Source: an uncultured Christensenella sp.
Lineage (GTDB): Bacteria; Bacillota; Clostridia; Christensenellales; Borkfalkiaceae
Reading direction: 5' to 3'
DNA: 64,000 bases
Assembly (NCBI GenBank): GCA_910585705.1
Contig: CAJUER010000001.1
Coordinates: 980,840 to 1,044,839, forward strand
Shown: in pieces, positions 1 through 7,604 of the stretch
How the letters are laid out: each line of letters starts with the position of its first letter
Position numbering within the stretch: the stretch's first letter is position 1
The notes under the pieces: model-generated
Told to the model about the DNA's origin: nothing
The model's database searches: none
Seen by the model: the letters and a program-made list of their open reading frames with translations, nothing else
Translations under genes and position numbers: made by a program

Positions 1-537
1 GTCCTTTCGTATCGCAAAGATTGTCTGCGGATATTTTTCGAACATTACCGCAAGCGCATACGAGCCGCGCACGCGCAGTGAAAATTTGGAAATAGCTTCC
101 AGCGGATCGCCGTATTTTTTGTAATAGTAGTCCACGAGCTTAGTGGCTACTTCAGTGTCTGTTTCCGAATAGAATTTATATCCGTGCCGTATAAGCTTTG
201 CTTTGAGTTCGGCGTAATTTTCTATTATGCCGTTGTGAACAGCCGCGATAGACTGCTCGTCGTTAATATGAGGGTGTGCGTTTACTTCGTTTGGTTCGCC
301 GTGAGTTGCCCAGCGCGTGTGTCCTATGCCGCAATTTCCGCGCAACTTTCTGCCGCCGTCCACAGCCTTTTTAAGTTCTTCAAGCTTGCCCTTAGCTTTG
401 ACCACGTCGATATTTCCGTCAGGGTTCAAAACTGCAACCCCTGCGGAATCATATCCTCTGTATTCAAGTTTGGTAAGACCGTCCAAAAGAACGGGCGCAG
501 CCTGTTTAGGACCTAAATATCCGACTATACCGCACAT
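1..537 (-). CDS. glmS: Glutamine--fructose-6-phosphate aminotransferase, N-terminal part (cut by window edge)
   Basis: GlmS makes glucosamine-6-phosphate from fructose-6-phosphate and glutamine, the entry step to UDP-GlcNAc and peptidoglycan. The 179 visible codons are the class II glutaminase domain: the protein starts MCGIVGYLG, with the nucleophile Cys2 exposed after Met removal, followed by YRGYDSAG, GHTRWATHG and HNGIIENY, all hallmarks of the family. The isomerase half lies beyond position 1. It is the last gene seen of an operon with glmM (14-nt gap) and a beta-helix acyltransferase-like gene. There is no room for a glmS ribozyme between glmM and this start, so control by that ribozyme is not expected here. 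Identity is very secure; the gene is partial only because of the window boundary. Confidence 0.96.
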   Translation of the reverse strand, partial: MCGIVGYLGPKQAAPVLLDGLTKLEYRGYDSAGVAVLNPDGNIDVVKAKGKLEELKKAVDGGRKLRGNCGIGHTRWATHGEPNEVNAHPHINDEQSIAAVHNGIIENYAELKAKLIRHGYKFYSETDTEVATKLVDYYYKKYGDPLEAISKFSLRVRGSYALAVMFEKYPQTIFAIRKD

Positions 538-551
538 TTATTTTTTTCCTC

Positions 552-1940
552 TTATTTTGAAACGTGTCCTTTTTCACGCAATACGGAAGCAATTTCTTCC
601 GCGTAATTTTTGCAAAGTTCCTCGCTTTCGGCTTCCACCATTATCCTTATCAGCGGCTCCGTACCCGAAGCCCTGTAAAGTATTCTGCCCGCGCCGTTCA
701 GCCTGTCCTCCGCGAGCTTGACCGCGCCGAGAACGTCCGCATCGCTTTGCGCTTTATTCTTATCCTTTACCCTTATGTTGAGAAGGTACTGCGGATAAAT
801 TTTCATCGGCTCGACAAGCTTTGCGAGCGTTGTCTTTTTCGCCATTATAACTTCCATAACTTTAAGGCTTGTCAATATGCCGTCGCCGGTAGTAGCGTAT
901 TTAGAAAATATGACGTGCCCAGACTGTTCGCCGCCCAGCCTGCAACCGTGTTCGCTCATATATTCGTAAACGAACTTATCGCCGACGGGCGTTTTCGCAT
1001 AATCTATGCCTGCGCGTTCCAACGCCTTGTAAAGTCCGAAATTAGACATTACCGTCGTTACTACGGTGTTGTTGACAAGTTTGTCGCGTTCCTTCATATA
1101 AAGCCCGTAAAGGTAAATAATCTGGTCGCCGTTCACGATGTTGCCGTCGCCGTCTACGCAAAGGCATCTGTCCGCGTCGCCGTCGTAGGCAAAGCCGACG
1201 TCAAGCCCCTTTTCCTTTACAAGCCTGCACAGCCCGTCCATATGCGTAGAGCCTGCGTTTTCGTTTATATTCAATCCGTCAGGCTCGGCGTTGATAACGT
1301 AAGTCGTCGCTCCGAGCGCCTCGAACACGGATTTCGCAATGTTCCAGCTACTGCCGTTCGCACAGTCGAGTCCTACCCTCATTCCGCGAAACGAATACAT
1401 TCCCAGCGAAATAAGATAACCTATATATCTGTTTCTGCCCGAAGAATAATCAACCGTTCTGCCTATGTTTTCACGGACGGCGTAAGGAAGCTCCTTCCAC
1501 TTTTTGCCGAAAACTTTAAGCTTACCGTCTATAAAGTCCTCGATAAGTTCAATGGTTTGCTCTTCCATTTTTTCGCCGTGAGAATTTAAAAGCTTTATTC
1601 CGTTGTCGTAGAACGGGTTATGGCTTGCGGAAATCATTATTCCGCAGTCGAAGCCGTCCACGCGCGTAACGTATGCCACCGAAGGCGTGGTTGTAACGTG
1701 AAGCATATACGCGTCCGCGCCCGAAGCCGTAAGCCCCGAAATCAGTGTATACTCGAACATATAACTCGAACGGCGCGTATCCTTGCCGATAACTATTTTC
1801 GGCGGTTCGCCGTCGCCTGCGCGTTTTTTAAGTTCGCCGAAGTACCAGCCTATGAACCTGCCTACCTTGTAAGCGTGTTCGGCTGTCAGCGTAGCGTTCG
1901 CTTCGCCGCGAAATCCGTCCGTACCGAAATACTTTCCCAT
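552..1940 (-). CDS. glmM: Phosphoglucosamine mutase
   Basis: GlmM converts glucosamine-6-phosphate to glucosamine-1-phosphate, the step after GlmS. The 462-aa protein has the phosphohexomutase layout: FGTDGFRG at the N-terminus, the phosphoserine loop SASHNP (active Ser about residue 106), the metal loop DGDADR (about 253-258), and the sugar loop GGEQSGH followed by the C-terminal phosphate-binding RASGTEPLIR. Length is as expected for the family. It lies 6 nt after the upstream beta-helix gene and 14 nt before glmS, so the three are almost certainly cotranscribed. Gene order places two consecutive enzymes of the UDP-GlcNAc pathway side by side. Confidence 0.96.
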   Translation of the reverse strand: MGKYFGTDGFRGEANATLTAEHAYKVGRFIGWYFGELKKRAGDGEPPKIVIGKDTRRSSYMFEYTLISGLTASGADAYMLHVTTTPSVAYVTRVDGFDCGIMISASHNPFYDNGIKLLNSHGEKMEEQTIELIEDFIDGKLKVFGKKWKELPYAVRENIGRTVDYSSGRNRYIGYLISLGMYSFRGMRVGLDCANGSSWNIAKSVFEALGATTYVINAEPDGLNINENAGSTHMDGLCRLVKEKGLDVGFAYDGDADRCLCVDGDGNIVNGDQIIYLYGLYMKERDKLVNNTVVTTVMSNFGLYKALERAGIDYAKTPVGDKFVYEYMSEHGCRLGGEQSGHVIFSKYATTGDGILTSLKVMEVIMAKKTTLAKLVEPMKIYPQYLLNIRVKDKNKAQSDADVLGAVKLAEDRLNGAGRILYRASGTEPLIRIMVEAESEELCKNYAEEIASVLREKGHVSK

Positions 1941-1946
1941 GTTTTT

Positions 1947-2606
1947 TTACCTTTTCTTATCCGCAACTATTCCGCCCGTCTTGTAAATGCTGTTTGCGGG
2001 TATTACCCCCCTCACGCACGACAGCGGATATATGTTTGTGTTCCTGCCTATTACCGTACCGGGATTCAAAACGCTGTTGCAACCCACTTCGACAAAGTCG
2101 CCGAGCATTGCCCCAACTTTTTTCAGTCCCGTTTCTATGCGTATTCCTTCGCCCTTTATGACGACGTTTTGTTTATCCGACTTAACGTTGGACGTAATCG
2201 AACCGGCACCCATATGCGATTTATAACCGAGAATACTGTCCCCTACATAATTGTAATGGGGCACCTGAACTCCGTCGAATAAAATCACGTTTTTAAGCTC
2301 CGTCGAATTGCCGACCACGCAACCGCAGCCGATTAGCGCACTGCCGCGTATAAAAGCGCAATGCCTCACTTCCGTATCCGCACCTATTATCAGCGGTGCG
2401 TTGAGGCACGCCGTAGGGGCGATTTTCGCCGTTCTGTGTATCCATACGGACGGCGATACTTCGTTGTACTCGTTTTTGTCGAGACTTTTTCCGAGCGTTA
2501 AAATAAATTCTTTAAGTCCCGAAAGCGCCTGCCACGCATATTTAAAGCCTTTCAGGTATTCCGCCGACAAAGTATGGTTCAAATCGTACAGTTGAGTAAT
2601 TTCCAA
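1947..2606 (-). CDS. Left-handed beta-helix acyltransferase-like protein (GlmU C-terminal-like)
   Basis: A 219-aa protein with many hexapeptide-type turns (for example TAKIAPTACL, SALIGCGCVVGN, NVKSDKQNVVIKG) and a segment HYNYVGDSILGYKSHMGAG that resembles the acetyltransferase half of GlmU. The nucleotidyltransferase half is absent, so this is a stand-alone beta-helix protein. With glmM and glmS directly downstream, acetylation of glucosamine-1-phosphate or a related UDP-GlcNAc step is the natural guess, but this is inference. The start is TTG: a GGAGG ribosome site (2612-2616) sits 5 nt upstream and no ATG is better placed. It is the first gene of the operon, read from the promoter at 2646-2674. 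Confidence 0.75.
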   Translation of the reverse strand: MEITQLYDLNHTLSAEYLKGFKYAWQALSGLKEFILTLGKSLDKNEYNEVSPSVWIHRTAKIAPTACLNAPLIIGADTEVRHCAFIRGSALIGCGCVVGNSTELKNVILFDGVQVPHYNYVGDSILGYKSHMGAGSITSNVKSDKQNVVIKGEGIRIETGLKKVGAMLGDFVEVGCNSVLNPGTVIGRNTNIYPLSCVRGVIPANSIYKTGGIVADKKR

Positions 2607-2645
2607 ATCGGCCTCCGAAAACGAATAATATTATGCGTATACAAT

Positions 2646-2674
2646 ATTTTAACACTTAGTCAATACAAAGTCAA
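2646..2674 (-). promoter_or_regulatory. Promoter of the glm operon
   Basis: On the minus strand TTGACT (2674-2669), a 17-nt spacer and TAAAAT (2651-2646) give a good sigma-A type promoter, predicting a start near 2639 and a leader of about 33 nt. A second AGTCAA copy at 2658-2663 could act as an alternative -35. Confidence 0.65.
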
Positions 2675-2773
2675 TAATATGGTAAAGCGTTTTACCAAAA
2701 TTCGACAAAATTAGAGTTGTTTGGCATCGATTACACTTTGTTTTCAGTATGTGCAAATTTTCGCTTTTATAAC

Positions 2774-2811
2774 AAAGCGCCGCCTTCCGAAATCACGGAA
2801 GGCGGCGCTTT
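2774..2811 (-). terminator. Terminator after the ABC transporter gene
   Basis: A 16-bp perfect stem (2774-2789 with 2796-2811) and the 6-nt loop AAATCA, GC-rich with A/T ends. It lies 23 nt past the transporter stop and upstream of the glm promoter, so it separates the two minus-strand units. The interval 2607-2773 otherwise holds only the glm promoter. Confidence 0.85.
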
Positions 2812-2833
2812 CGCACATATATAATTTTTTTGT

Positions 2834-5800
2834 TTAAAGCGATCTAATAGATTCCACAGGCTTCTTTCTCGCGGCAAAGAATACGGGGAAAAACGTTGCC
2901 GCAAATGCAACCAGCGCCGCGATTGCAAGCATCATTCCCACCGAAGCGAAACCGAACACAAACATCGATATGCTTACGTCGAACAGCTCTTTTGTGACTC
3001 CGTTCAAAAGGAAGCACGCCGTCGCCGTACCTATCATTGCAAGCGCCGTGCAGATTACCGTTATAATCCCCGCTTCCGAGAAAAATATTTTAAACACGTC
3101 CGCGCCCCTCGCCCCGACCGCGCGGAGAATTCCTATTTCCTTGCGCTTATTGGATATGGAAACGGAAATGAAGTTAAACATTAAAAGCCCCGCAAACACG
3201 GCAAACGCTATTCCCGCCCCCAAAAACACGTTCCTAAGCGTATGCGCAAAAACATTCGCTTGGTCTACGCACATATAAAGATAAGAATTCAACTCGTAAT
3301 AAACGTCGTTTTCGTTCCTGTTGTCCTCGCCCAACAGCTTGGACAGCCTTTTGAAAGTTTGCTCGGTCCCGTCGTAAGGGATTATTATTCCGCTGTACTT
3401 TTCCTCTCCCGTAGGCTTGTAATTGGTAATATAATCGTCGAAGCCCGATATTGCTTTCAAATGCGTTTCAAAGAAGTTTTCCGAAACGTAACAGCCGAGT
3501 ATGTTGTTTGCCGTTCCGTCCATATAATCCGTATAAAAACCCGCAACTTTAAACGTATAATTTTCCGTTATATTTATATTTCCATAATATTTATGGTCTA
3601 CCGATAAGGTAATACCGCCCTTGTAATCTATAAATTCTTTTACTGCGGCTTCGGCTTCCTTTAAATATTCGTCGCTGTAATCCCCGTCCGGTACTCGGGG
3701 GGCTCCAGACAGCGCGTTAATATAATTATCGAACTCCGATAGACAACCGCTCAATTCATTTTCGGTCAAATAGTTTAAATCCTCTTCGCTTAACTCGGGA
3801 TTTTGCTCCGTTAAACGGGTGTATATTTCATTCCGCTTGAACTCCTTATATTCCTCGTAAAGCTTGGAAAAAGCCAACATTTCCACCGAGATAATAATTT
3901 CGTCGTCGGCAAGTTCCGTCTTTTCACCATCGGTAAAAATTACAGGAAACGCAACTTTTTCATAGCTTTGCACACCGTTAAAGCAAATGCCTTCATATAA
4001 AAATTGCCCTTTATAATATTTTACGAATTTTTCGGCTTCGAGTTTATGCGCTTCATGATAAGTTTCGCTTACCAGCACGAACTGATGTAAATTTTCGGCG
4101 AGCAAATAACTGAATTTGGCATGCAGAAGATAGTCGTCGACCGTCTTGCTTTTTAATTTTTCGTAGTCGGCTGAAATTTTTCCGCTGTCGAACACTCCCT
4201 TTATTTTCATTACGCGGATATCGCCGCCTGTAAGGTTACAGTTTATATACTTGCCTATCGCGTCGCTCGCGCTTGAAATTTCCGTTTTTTCCATCGTGGC
4301 GTTGCCCTGCCCGTCTTCTTTTAACGTGTAGAAATCGGAATTAATCAAAACGTCGAGGTAATATGAAGAAATGCAAATTTCATCGTCGTTTACGGGATAA
4401 CTGCCGTAAATGATTTTTCCGCGCATAACGTGATTTTCGGGAATATAAGCGTAACCGGTTATATTCGACTGATAATACATGGAGTTCGTGCGCACATTTT
4501 CGACCACCGAATCGGACTTGTAGTAGCAAATGCTATCCTTACTGAATTCGCGCTTGAAATATTCGTACTCGTCGGGCGTAAAAGCCGCTTCCGCCGAATT
4601 GTTCCAGTTACTATCGGCGTCGTACTTATATGTGTATCTCTTTCCCAAATTGAAATACTCGGTATCGCTTTCCGCAAACGATTTAGCCGCAACCTTTACT
4701 CCGTCGTACACCATTAGCGTGGAAAATAATCCGAACATAACAAACGCTACGACCGATAACAATATCGTAAATACCAATCTTATGGGTTTTAACTTTAACC
4801 CCGTCGCGCCTATCTTTACGGCTTTCGCCGCAGGCAGGCGCGAACGTATAAACCTTCCGTCCTCTTCGGTGTACGCTTTTATCGGAACGGAGTCGGCAGA
4901 AGTATCCGCAAAGCTTTCCGCCGAATTGTCGCTCGCTATCCTGTTGGCTTTCCTGAACGCGGTAATCTGCGTTTCGCCCTTAGTTATGATAACGTCTTCG
5001 CCCGAACTTAAAATGAAATCTTTAATTGTTTTAATGTTCTTTGCCGATAAGCTCGAACCGCTTTTAACCGACAGAGTGTTTTCGCCTATAAGGCAAAGGT
5101 TTTCGTCAACCTCTGCGGGCGGAACGTTTACTTTGGAAACGTCGGAAATAATTTTGCCGTCTTTAAGCTCCACTATCCTGTCGCCGTAAATTTCCGCAAA
5201 CTCCCTGTCGTGGGAAACAACCATGACGAGACGGGTTTTGGAAAGCTCTTTCAAAGTTTCGAACACCTGTTTGCCCGTCGCCGAATCGAGGGCTCCTGTC
5301 GGTTCGTCTGCCATTATTATCTGCGGCTCCTTTACAAGAGCGCGGGCTATCGCAATGCGCTGTTTCTGTCCGCCGGAAAGCGTGTTCGGCTTGCGCTTTG
5401 CATACGCTTCGAGCTCGACTTCTTTCAGAATAGAATATATTTTATCCCTGTCCTTAGGCTTGCCTTGAAGTTCGAGAGCGAGCGCAATGTTGTCTTCCAC
5501 GTTGAATTCGTCCAGAATGTTGTATTCCTGAAAGACGAAACCGACGAAAGTATTCCTGTAACTGTCGAAATCCGACGCCGAAAACTCTTTTGAGCTTTTG
5601 CCCTTTACTATAATTTCCCCGTCCGTCGGAGCGTCAAGTCCGCCGCAGACGTTTAAAAGCGTGGACTTACCGGAGCCTGATTTTCCGAGAAGGAACACCA
5701 GTCCCGTTTCGCCAAAGGTTATGGAAACGCCGTCCAGCGCTTTGGTTTCGACACCGCCCTTAGATTTGTACGTTTTGGTTACGTTTTTAATTTCAATCAT
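2834..5800 (-). CDS. ABC transporter, fused ATPase and FtsX-type permease
   Basis: A 988-aa single-chain transporter. Residues 1-230 form a MacB/LolD-type ATPase with Walker A GKSGSGKST (39-47), signature LSGGQKQR and Walker B IIMADEP. A linker leads to a first membrane helix near residue 345 (VFTILLSVVAFVMFGLFSTLM), then a roughly 500-residue extracellular domain, and three C-terminal helices in an FtsX domain with the typical RKEIGILRAVGARGADVF loop. Such Clostridia proteins usually work in peptide-antibiotic resistance or cell-envelope stress; substrate here is unknown. An upstream in-frame start at 5836 is possible but the ATG at 5800 has AGGGGCG just upstream and begins the conserved MIEIKNVTKTY. 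It is monocistronic between its own promoter and terminator. Confidence 0.9.
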   Translation of the reverse strand: MIEIKNVTKTYKSKGGVETKALDGVSITFGETGLVFLLGKSGSGKSTLLNVCGGLDAPTDGEIIVKGKSSKEFSASDFDSYRNTFVGFVFQEYNILDEFNVEDNIALALELQGKPKDRDKIYSILKEVELEAYAKRKPNTLSGGQKQRIAIARALVKEPQIIMADEPTGALDSATGKQVFETLKELSKTRLVMVVSHDREFAEIYGDRIVELKDGKIISDVSKVNVPPAEVDENLCLIGENTLSVKSGSSLSAKNIKTIKDFILSSGEDVIITKGETQITAFRKANRIASDNSAESFADTSADSVPIKAYTEEDGRFIRSRLPAAKAVKIGATGLKLKPIRLVFTILLSVVAFVMFGLFSTLMVYDGVKVAAKSFAESDTEYFNLGKRYTYKYDADSNWNNSAEAAFTPDEYEYFKREFSKDSICYYKSDSVVENVRTNSMYYQSNITGYAYIPENHVMRGKIIYGSYPVNDDEICISSYYLDVLINSDFYTLKEDGQGNATMEKTEISSASDAIGKYINCNLTGGDIRVMKIKGVFDSGKISADYEKLKSKTVDDYLLHAKFSYLLAENLHQFVLVSETYHEAHKLEAEKFVKYYKGQFLYEGICFNGVQSYEKVAFPVIFTDGEKTELADDEIIISVEMLAFSKLYEEYKEFKRNEIYTRLTEQNPELSEEDLNYLTENELSGCLSEFDNYINALSGAPRVPDGDYSDEYLKEAEAAVKEFIDYKGGITLSVDHKYYGNINITENYTFKVAGFYTDYMDGTANNILGCYVSENFFETHLKAISGFDDYITNYKPTGEEKYSGIIIPYDGTEQTFKRLSKLLGEDNRNENDVYYELNSYLYMCVDQANVFAHTLRNVFLGAGIAFAVFAGLLMFNFISVSISNKRKEIGILRAVGARGADVFKIFFSEAGIITVICTALAMIGTATACFLLNGVTKELFDVSISMFVFGFASVGMMLAIAALVAFAATFFPVFFAARKKPVESIRSL

Positions 5801-5817
5801 TTTATCACGCCCCTTGT

Positions 5818-5833
5818 ATATATTCCAATATAT
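5818..5833. promoter_or_regulatory. Palindrome overlapping the ABC transporter -10, candidate operator
   Basis: ATATATT-CC-AATATAT is a perfect inverted repeat with a 2-nt centre, covering the -10 hexamer (5827-5832) and the predicted start region. The position suits a repressor site; no regulator gene is adjacent, so the factor is unknown. Confidence 0.4.
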
Positions 5834-5855
5834 CACATCATCCGTCTAAAATCAA
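5827..5855 (-). promoter_or_regulatory. Promoter of the ABC transporter gene
   Basis: Minus-strand TTGATT (5855-5850), 17-nt spacer, TATATT (5832-5827). The predicted start near 5820 gives a 20-nt leader that contains the AGGGGCG ribosome site. Confidence 0.65.
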
Positions 5856-5917
5856 GCTATGCGGTATAAACTTATGTTAATGCGCATAATTGTATAAAAA
5901 TGCACCGTTAAAATAAG

Positions 5918-5946
5918 TTGACAAAATACGCCGTTTTTCGTAAAAT
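5918..5946 (+). promoter_or_regulatory. Promoter of the DUF4097-like/yggS operon
   Basis: TTGACA (5918-5923), 17-nt spacer, TAAAAT (5941-5946): close to the consensus. Predicted start about 5953, 38 nt ahead of the TTG start codon at 5991. It is divergent from the ABC transporter promoter. Confidence 0.8.
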
Positions 5947-5990
5947 TGAATAACTATAATATAAATATTACAATTTTTTCGGAGATTGAC

Positions 5991-6743
5991 TTGAAAAACA
6001 AGAATTATATAATTACCATTCCGTCGTGCGAAAACACCGTTTTCGACTGTGCGCTGAGCTGCGCCGCCGTCAACGTTTTCGGTACGGACGGAAACAATAT
6101 AGAGATAGAACATTCACGCCGTTGCCATGTAAAAGTAAGCGCGGACGCAAACACGATAAAAATAAAACAGATTAGAAAACCCCTTTTCCGCAAAACGGAA
6201 ATAAACATTTACGTCCCCGACAGCTGCCTTGCGGACATAAGCATTAAGATAAAGCACGGCAGCGTAAAGCTTTACGGCGGAGAATTCAAAAATCTCAACG
6301 TCGAATGCGAGGACGCCGAAATCGGCGTAACCTCTTGCAATCTGAAAACTGCCGTGATAACGGGTCAAAAGATAAAAATGGACTGCGCGGACGTATCGGT
6401 AAACGATTCGTTTATATGCGTTGCGGAAAACGGCGAAGTTATAGCCGAAAACAGCAACTGCACGAAAACCGATATGACATTTGAATACGGCAATATGGGT
6501 ATGTCCGGCTTCAAGTGCCGCGACAGCGCATTCCGCGTAAAAGAAGGCAGTATAAACATATGCCTGCACGGTGCGGAGGACGACTATTCACTCCGCCTCC
6601 TCTCTCCCAACGGCACATGCAACAGGGAAAACGTGAGCGGCGGAACATATGAACTTAAAGCATATACGGGAAGCGGCAACATCGTCGTGGATTTCGCAAA
6701 CACCTGCACCGCCGCGCAAGGCGACCTTGCCTGCGGAGCTTAA
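5991..6743 (+). CDS. Putative DUF4097-like beta-helix protein, function unknown
   Basis: A 250-aa protein of short repeating beta-strand turns (IKHGSVKLYGGEFKNLNVE, AENGEVIAENSN, YTGSGNIVVDF), the style of DUF4097/putative adhesin domains. There is no signal peptide or membrane helix in the chosen frame, which would make it cytoplasmic or a partner of another protein. The start chosen is TTG 5991 because GGAG (5981-5984) sits 6 nt upstream and it lies downstream of the predicted transcription start; the longer reading from 5946 would begin before that start. It is followed after 2 nt by yggS, so the two are cotranscribed. The family call rests on pattern only. Confidence 0.5.
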   Translation: MKNKNYIITIPSCENTVFDCALSCAAVNVFGTDGNNIEIEHSRRCHVKVSADANTIKIKQIRKPLFRKTEINIYVPDSCLADISIKIKHGSVKLYGGEFKNLNVECEDAEIGVTSCNLKTAVITGQKIKMDCADVSVNDSFICVAENGEVIAENSNCTKTDMTFEYGNMGMSGFKCRDSAFRVKEGSINICLHGAEDDYSLRLLSPNGTCNRENVSGGTYELKAYTGSGNIVVDFANTCTAAQGDLACGA

Positions 6744-6745
6744 AC

Positions 6746-7420
6746 GTGGACGGAATAGAAAACAACGTTAAAAAACTGCTTGAAGATATTGCAGGCGGAA
6801 ACCCTTTCGGTGAAAATGTAACGCTTGTCGCGGCGGTCAAGTTTCAGACCGTACAGGACATCAACCGCGCAGTTTCGGCAGGCATAACCGACATTGGCGA
6901 CAACCACGTTCAGGAATTTAAAGAAAAGTACGCATCGATTACGGGCAATCCGCGCCGTCACTTTATCGGGCATTTGCAGACGAATAAAGTAAAATATCTT
7001 ATAGGGAAAACCGACCTCTACCACTCGGTAGACAGGTTTGCGCTTGCCGAAGAGATTTCAAAGCGCAGTGAGAACGCCGGCATAGCTTCCGATGTTTTGT
7101 TGCAGGTAAATATAGGTGACGAACAGTCGAAGGGCGGTTTTTCTTATGAAGAAGCGTTAAAAGCATACAAAGTTCTGCTAAATATGCCGTCTTTGAACCC
7201 CAAAGGGCTTATGGCTATGCTCCCCTTTACCGACGATACGGCGTTACTGAAAAAGCTTGCCGCAAAAATGCGTGCGCTTTTCGAAAAGGTTAAGGATACG
7301 GACGGAGGCGCGCAGTTCCTTTCGATGGGAATGAGCGGCGACTTCCGCCTTTGCATCGATGCGGGAAGCAATATGATACGGCTGGGTACTTCGATTTTCG
7401 GCGCAAGAAACTATAACTAA
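6746..7420 (+). CDS. yggS: YggS/PROSC-family PLP homeostasis protein
   Basis: A 224-aa one-domain alanine-racemase-fold protein that binds pyridoxal phosphate and helps balance B6 vitamers. The PLP lysine lies in LVAAVKFQ, followed by GDNHVQEF, HFIGHLQTNK, VDRFALAEEI, LLQVNIGDEQSKGGF and SMGMSGDF, all family signatures. The lysine context is VKFQ rather than the usual SKT, a minor deviation. The start is GTG, with GGAG at 6735-6738 seven nt upstream. It is the second gene of a two-gene unit ended by the terminator at 7426-7464. In many Firmicutes yggS sits with sepF and ylm genes; here it does not. Confidence 0.93.
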   Translation: MDGIENNVKKLLEDIAGGNPFGENVTLVAAVKFQTVQDINRAVSAGITDIGDNHVQEFKEKYASITGNPRRHFIGHLQTNKVKYLIGKTDLYHSVDRFALAEEISKRSENAGIASDVLLQVNIGDEQSKGGFSYEEALKAYKVLLNMPSLNPKGLMAMLPFTDDTALLKKLAAKMRALFEKVKDTDGGAQFLSMGMSGDFRLCIDAGSNMIRLGTSIFGARNYN

Positions 7421-7425
7421 AAAGC

Positions 7426-7464
7426 ACCTCTCCTGCCCAAATCGGGTTGGGGAGGTATTTTTTT
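7426..7464 (+). terminator. Terminator after yggS
   Basis: ACCTCTCC (7426-7433) pairs with GGGGAGGT (7449-7456) using one U-G pair, with an inner CCC/GGG, followed by a run of seven T. Confidence 0.8.
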
Positions 7465-7526
7465 ATATTGCATTTTGTAACTATTGTTCAAGAATTGTGA
7501 AATTTTCACTATATTTGCTTAAACGG

Positions 7527-7555
7527 TTTACAAAACGATTTAACAGTGATATAAT
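7527..7555 (+). promoter_or_regulatory. Promoter of the pectate-lyase gene
   Basis: TTTACA (7527-7532), 17-nt spacer, perfect TATAAT (7550-7555). Predicted start about 7562. A 13-bp element with arms GTGAAA/TTTCAC at 7497-7509 lies upstream and could bind a regulator. Confidence 0.8.
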
Positions 7556-7569
7556 ATATTGCGATGATC

Positions 7570-7588
7570 GGACGGCGAAACGCCGTCC
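7570..7588 (+). promoter_or_regulatory. 5' leader hairpin abutting the ribosome site
   Basis: GGACGGCG-AAA-CGCCGTCC, an 8-bp GC-rich stem with a 3-nt loop, begins about 8 nt after the predicted start and ends 2 nt before AGGAG (7591-7595). The likely role is mRNA 5'-end protection or translation control. Confidence 0.6.
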
Positions 7589-7604
7589 TGAGGAGATGAT
7601 GAGG

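Noticed and set aside
1..552. glmS ribozyme
   Set aside because: glmM ends 14 nt before the glmS start and no ribozyme-sized leader is present; the leader of the first gene is only about 33 nt.
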